From NCBI GenBank assembly GCA_937863205.1, contig CALMGA010000534.1, positions 1-9,243 of the forward strand: 9,243 bases of DNA. The letters are read 5' to 3'. Made by a program: the position numbers and the translations under genes. Below are positions 6,215 to 9,243 of the stretch, piece after piece. This stretch comes from an uncultured Beijerinckiaceae bacterium (lineage in GTDB: Bacteria; Pseudomonadota; Alphaproteobacteria; Rhizobiales; Beijerinckiaceae). The notes beneath the pieces were generated by a model. The model made no database searches. It worked only from the letters and a program-made list of their open reading frames with translations, and was not told where the DNA came from. Positions within the stretch are counted from its first letter, which is position 1, and every line of letters starts with the position of its first letter.

Positions 6215-7207
6215 TCAGCCGCTGAGCGTGCGGAGTTCACCCCGCGCGACGCCGATCAGGGTCCGGACGAGAAGTCCGCCGACCGCGATCGTCGCCAGTC
6301 CGAGAAGGACGATGGCGATGGCGTCGGTCACGAGACCCGGCTCGACAGTGGCAAACCTCAGCCCGGCGATGGCGGATGCCGCGAGTGGGAAGCTGACGGC
6401 CCACCATGCCACCCTGAACGGACAGCACGAGCGGAGCTGCCGAAGGCGTCCAAGCAGCACGGCAAGCATGAACAGCGTCAGCATGTAGAGCGCGTTGGCG
6501 AAGAGATCGGCATGTCCGGCCGTCAGCACATAGGTCGAATACCCGACCGCGAAGGGCGCGATGAGGATGAGCAGCGACGGCAGCAGCGCGTCCGGCATCG
6601 GGGCTTCGAAGATCAGTCGCGAGACGATGAGAGTGAAGAGAGGTATGGCGAAGAACAGCCCCACGGCGAGTGCGAAGACCATGAGACCGTGCATCGGCGG
6701 CAGGCTGAGGGTCGGCAGGGCCAACGGGATGTCGAGGAGGCCGACGACCGGGATGATCCAGGCCGGCGTGGCATGCGCGACCTGCTGGCGGTCGCTCATC
6801 CATCAGGTGACGATGAGCCAGGCGAACACCGCCATGCCGGAGGCCCCGACGGCCCACATCGCCTGCGCGACGCCCAGGGCCACGGGCGCGAGAACGATCG
6901 GCAGAAGAAGCAGGCTGATCAGGATGGTCCCGAACAGGTTGCCGGCGATCGGGTGGTGGAACTCGGCGCGAACGGCATCCGGCGCAGTCGCCGCCTTCAC
7001 GGCGTAGCCGAGGCCCACGACGACGAAGGCGATCACGGCAACTGCGCCGATGGCATCGGCGACGACCAACGAGACCCCGTAGCGCGCGTGCGCAAGCCGC
7101 CAAGCCACGGACAGTCCGGTCAAGCCCATGATGGACCCGAACAGTCCGACGGGGAGGTACTCGAGGCGGCGCCTGCGCAGCGGGAGAGATGCGGTCGTGG
7201 CGGTCAT
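6215..7207 (-). pseudogene. TDT/SLAC1-family anion transporter with internal stop
   Basis: This is a tellurite-resistance/dicarboxylate transporter (TDT, TehA/SLAC1) homologue: an inner-membrane channel-like protein of about ten helices that passes small anions. The N-terminal part (134 residues from ATG 7207) has LPVGLFGSIMGLTGLSVAWR, the family's first helix, and EFHHPIAGNLFGTI, the conserved His-Pro/Phe region. A TGA at 6805-6803 interrupts it. The same frame continues at once with WMSDRQQ and six more hydrophobic segments (ALAVGLFFAIPLFTLI, LPSLLILIAPFAVGY and others) to TGA 6217-6215. Counting the stop as one residue gives 330, the usual TDT length, so one substitution (for example CGA to TGA) explains the break. 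An ATG two codons after the stop could restart translation of the C-terminal part. It is divergent from the LysR gene. Nonsense mutation, sequencing error or read-through cannot be told apart here. Confidence 0.88.
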
Positions 7208-7437
7208 GACGGGCTTTCTCGAAGGTGATGCTGCGCGCCGCCAAGCCCACGGTGAAAGTTCAAGAGGCTCAGCGTGCTCGAGGGCCGACCTTCAGGAGGT
7301 TGCGCTGCCTTGCTTGCGAAGAACACTGTCGGTCATCATTCATCTGCCATACGGCGGCAGTAGAGGACGCCGCACCGCAATGATTGTACGATCGGACTTG
7401 GCTTGCGCGCGCAGGGCGCGCGCGTGAATGTGTCGGG
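7208..7437. promoter_or_regulatory. Divergent control region between the TDT transporter and lysR
   Basis: These 230 bases separate two divergent starts, the classic arrangement in which a LysR regulator controls its neighbour and itself. A dyad GATtGTACgATC (7382-7393, symmetric except at two positions) fits a LysR-type T-N11-A site. A hairpin follows at 7405-7423. No convincing -35/-10 pair could be picked for either gene. Confidence 0.45.
7405..7423 (+). repeat. GC hairpin in the lysR leader
   Basis: GCGCGCGC (7405-7412) and GCGCGCGC (7416-7423) are self-complementary arms around AGG. The structure ends 14 bases before the lysR ATG at 7438 and could occlude the ribosome-binding region or act as a DNA-level symmetric site. 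Confidence 0.55.
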
Positions 7438-8346
7438 ATGGAGCAGACCCCGACGCATTCTCGCGCGAACGTCGATTGGGACGATCTCCGATATTTCCTC
7501 GCGCTCGCGCGACAGGGTAGCCTCTCTGGGGCAGCTCGGGTTCTGCAGACGACGCAGCCGACGATGGGGCGGCGCCTTGCCGCTCTGGAACTCAAGCTCG
7601 ATGCGCGCCTCTTCGAGCGGCTGCCCAGCGGCTTGATGTTGACGGAAGCCGGAAAATCCATTCTCGACTACGCCGCGGCGATGGAGGAGGCAGCGCTTGC
7701 GGCGATCCGCCTCGCCTCCGGGCGCATGTCGGGCATTCGGGGCCACGTCCGCATCACCGCGACCGAATGGTTCGGGACGCGGCTCCTCAGCCCACTGCTG
7801 GGCGCTTTTTGCGCCAAGCACCCCCACATCTCCGTCGAACTGATTACGGACTCGCGTCTCCTGAACCTCACGCGCCGCGAGGCAGACCTAGCGTTCCGGC
7901 TCCGTCAATTCGATCAGGATGGTCTTATCCAACGCAAGGTGGTGGACGTGCCGTTCGGCCTCTACGCCACATCAGCCTACGTCGAGAGGTGCGGCCTGCC
8001 GGACTTCGGGCGGCGGGGCGCTGGAACAGCCCTCGTCCTTCCCAACGAAGCCTTGGCGGACATCGCGTGGGTCCAGGAGGTTCTCGGCGCCGCACAGATT
8101 GCGTACCGCAGTAACAGTCGAGAAGGTCAGGCGGCGGCAGCCGCAGCGGGCGCAGGCGTCGTTCTTCTACCCACTTATCTTAGCGTGTCCTGGCCGGAAC
8201 TCGTTGAACTCGAGGTGCCCGTACCCGTGCCCGCCAGGTCAGTGTGGCTTGGGCTTCACGCCGATAGTCGGGCCGTCCCCCGGATCAGAGCGCTTGCCGA
8301 TTTCATTATCGAGGGACTTCGGTGTGATCGTCCCGCCAGGCGGTGA
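7438..8346 (+). CDS. LysR-family transcriptional regulator
   Basis: The 302-residue product is a standard LysR regulator. Residues 13-72 are the N-terminal winged helix-turn-helix (WDDLRYFLALARQGSLSGAA, then QTTQPTMGRRLAALE and RLFERLPSGLMLTEAG). A linker helix spans about 73-95, and the periplasmic-binding-protein-like effector domain starts at GHVRITATEW and ends with ALADFIIEGLR. The ATG at 7438 gives the usual family length and places the HTH at the N-terminus; the open frame begins 18 codons earlier, but that extension reads through the GC hairpin. No strong Shine-Dalgarno is visible. It is divergent from the TDT transporter, its likely target, and its last 41 bases overlap the end of the truncated second TDT copy on the other strand. 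It appears intact, although both transporter genes beside it are broken. The effector is unknown. Confidence 0.93.
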   Translation: MEQTPTHSRANVDWDDLRYFLALARQGSLSGAARVLQTTQPTMGRRLAALELKLDARLFERLPSGLMLTEAGKSILDYAAAMEEAALAAIRLASGRMSGIRGHVRITATEWFGTRLLSPLLGAFCAKHPHISVELITDSRLLNLTRREADLAFRLRQFDQDGLIQRKVVDVPFGLYATSAYVERCGLPDFGRRGAGTALVLPNEALADIAWVQEVLGAAQIAYRSNSREGQAAAAAAGAGVVLLPTYLSVSWPELVELEVPVPVPARSVWLGLHADSRAVPRIRALADFIIEGLRCDRPARR

Positions 8347-8563
8347 CCAGCTTGACCGCGTGGCCGGCACCGATCGCCGCAAGGGCCGCGAGTGCGAGGA
8401 TGCCGATCGCCGGCGACGCCAGCGGCGGCAGGCCATACCGGGCTTTCGCCAGGCGCCAAGCGATGGACAGGTTGGTCAGGCCGATCACGGAGCCGAAGAG
8501 CCCGACGGGCAGGTCGTCCAGGCGCAGCGGTGCACGTAGGGCCGGCGTCGCGGCTTAGCTCAT
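8306..8563 (-). pseudogene. Truncated second TDT/SLAC1 transporter, N-terminal fragment
   Basis: The frame reads LDDLPVGLFGSVIGLTNLSI, then AWRLAKARYG and AIGAGHAVKLVTAW, clearly paralogous to the first 75 residues of the TDT gene at 7207 (LPVGLFGSIMGLTGLSVAWR...GLGYAVKAAT). It is disabled twice. Codon 3 after the ATG (8563-8561) is TAA (8557-8555), with no alternative ATG/GTG/TTG before the conserved helix. Similarity also ends after about 78 codons, where the frame runs into the antisense of the lysR 3' end and stops at TAA 8308-8306; the remaining eight or so helices are missing. The ATG overlaps the DUF302 stop (ATGA), so the intact ancestor was probably co-translated with DUF302. It is paralogous, not a recent copy: the two DNA sequences differ at roughly three bases in ten over the conserved helix. 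Confidence 0.85.
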
Positions 8564-8958
8564 GGCGATACCGCCGCAAGCAGCATCTGCTGGGCAGGCT
8601 CCAGCCGCGCAGCAGCGCTTTCCGGCACACCGGTTCGGCCGAGCATCGCCGCAACCGGGTAAAAGGCGATGGCGGTGGTGCCGTCTCCACGCTCCCGCAC
8701 CAGTACGCGCAGCGGCAGGTCGAGCGCCGCCAGCGGCGCGGCGAGCATGACCGGTGTGCCTCCTTCGGGACTGCCGTAGACCAGCACCGTCGCCGGTGGC
8801 ATGCTCATGCCGACCATCCGGGCGTTCTCGGCGTGGTCAATTCTGGCGAAGATCGTCAAACCGCGTTCGGTCATTGCATGTGCGAGACGCTCGACGGTGG
8901 AGTCGAATGACAGGGCCGATGTGTGCTCGATGACCGCGGATGCTTGCATGTCGCTCAT
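8560..8958 (-). CDS. DUF302 family protein
   Basis: The 132-residue product has the DUF302 pattern: an early beta strand and helix (SALSFDSTVERLAHAMTERG, about 20-39), LTIFARIDHAENA (about 40-52), a central strand ATVLVYGSPEGGTPVM, then LAALDLPLRVLVRERGDGTT and a C-terminal helical part. DUF302 proteins are small cytoplasmic proteins of unclear biochemistry, and no catalytic residues are established. ATG 8958 was chosen over one 11 codons upstream because GGGGGAG (8973-8967) ends 8 bases before it. The stop overlaps the ATG of the truncated TDT gene (ATGA), indicating a former two-gene unit. The full domain appears intact. Confidence 0.85.
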   Translation of the reverse strand: MSDMQASAVIEHTSALSFDSTVERLAHAMTERGLTIFARIDHAENARMVGMSMPPATVLVYGSPEGGTPVMLAAPLAALDLPLRVLVRERGDGTTAIAFYPVAAMLGRTGVPESAAARLEPAQQMLLAAVSP

Positions 8959-8984
8959 CGTCTGATCTCCCCCGTCGATAGCGA

Positions 8985-9127
8985 TGACCACCTTGAGTCG
9001 TCTCGGTCGTCACCGCGCGTTGTGTGTCGGCGACCGTGTCGAGCGCGAAGCGGCGGGGGTCCAGCGCGGCAAGCAGCTTGCCGCAATCCGCGAGCCTCGC
9101 CGCGAGTCCGATCGAATAGAGCGCAGT
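8985..9127 (-). pseudogene. Protein-like open stretch upstream of DUF302, possible gene remnant
   Basis: After a TAA at 9130-9128 the minus strand reads a well-composed sequence (LYSIGLAARLADCGKLLAAL, then DPRRFALDTVADTQRAV) and loses protein character near the DUF302 start. There is no ATG and no recognisable family. It may be the 3' part of a decayed gene or part of the DUF302 leader by chance. Confidence 0.25.
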
Positions 9128-9210
9128 TTAACGAGCTTTGCAGATGTCCGCTGCTGTATAGGTCGCCATCTGCGACGAAGGTCGGGGATGGGCGCTACGA
9201 CGACCCATCC

Positions 9211-9227
9211 TTGACCGCATCGGTCAA
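9211..9227. promoter_or_regulatory. Perfect 17-bp dyad, candidate operator
   Basis: TTGACCG (9211-9217) and CGGTCAA (9221-9227) are exact inverted repeats around CAT, the form of a dimeric repressor site. It lies about 250 bases upstream of DUF302, near the right edge, so it may serve a gene outside the window. Confidence 0.4.
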
Positions 9228-9243
9228 CCTATGCCGTGCCTTG

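Noticed and set aside
6001..6240. N-terminal extension of the HAD protein to an upstream ATG
   Set aside because: The extension is Arg/Ser-rich and would bury the Tat signal; the GTG at 6000 with GTGA overlap fits better.
6173..7228. 351-codon plus-strand open frame
   Set aside because: It is antisense to the TDT transporter; the Arg/Asp/Glu/Gly/His-rich translation is the typical mirror of membrane-protein coding DNA.
1..9243. CRISPR array, tRNA/rRNA genes, transposase or integrase, toxin-antitoxin pair
   Set aside because: No regularly spaced repeats, no cloverleaf or rRNA signature, and no recognisable recombinase or toxin motifs were found on either strand by eye.

Overview
The window is GC-rich DNA, densely packed on both strands, with alphaproteobacterial gene types: a Tat-exported type II haloacid-dehalogenase-like protein, a LysR regulator beside a TDT/SLAC1 anion transporter, a sigma-70 region 2 protein, and a membrane-type coiled-coil protein C-terminus. 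A Hyphomicrobiales host of the Methylobacterium/Microvirga kind fits best, but this rests on composition and gene style, not on a database search.

Left part (1-2486): the 3' end of a plus-strand gene converges on a minus-strand pair. The pair is a calcineurin-like metallophosphoesterase, split by a one-base frameshift, coupled by a TTGA overlap to a sigma-70 region 2-only protein. Upstream lie a possible 25-codon plus-strand mini-gene with a strong Shine-Dalgarno and a minus-strand 73-residue coiled-coil/helix-turn-helix protein.

Middle (2487-5233): about 1.3 kb with no convincing full gene, only short protein-like stretches in changing frames that look like decayed coding DNA. Next come an unrecognised 365-residue minus-strand protein and, divergently, a 52-codon plus-strand small gene.

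Right part (5234-9243): reading on the minus strand from 7207 there is a TDT/SLAC1 transporter with an internal TGA, a small ORF, and a Tat-signal HAD protein joined to the small ORF by a GTGA overlap. Divergent from the transporter is an intact LysR regulator. Its 3' end runs into a truncated second TDT paralogue, which starts by an ATGA overlap from an intact DUF302 gene but has a stop at codon 3.

Overall this looks like an accessory or decaying neighbourhood. Three recognisable genes are broken by single lesions or truncation (phosphoesterase and two TDT paralogues), while the regulator and DUF302 protein remain open. I found no CRISPR array, tRNA, rRNA, transposase or clear novel defence system. 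The best leads are the doubly broken transporter locus, the small genes missed by length cut-offs, and two related 17-bp dyads.
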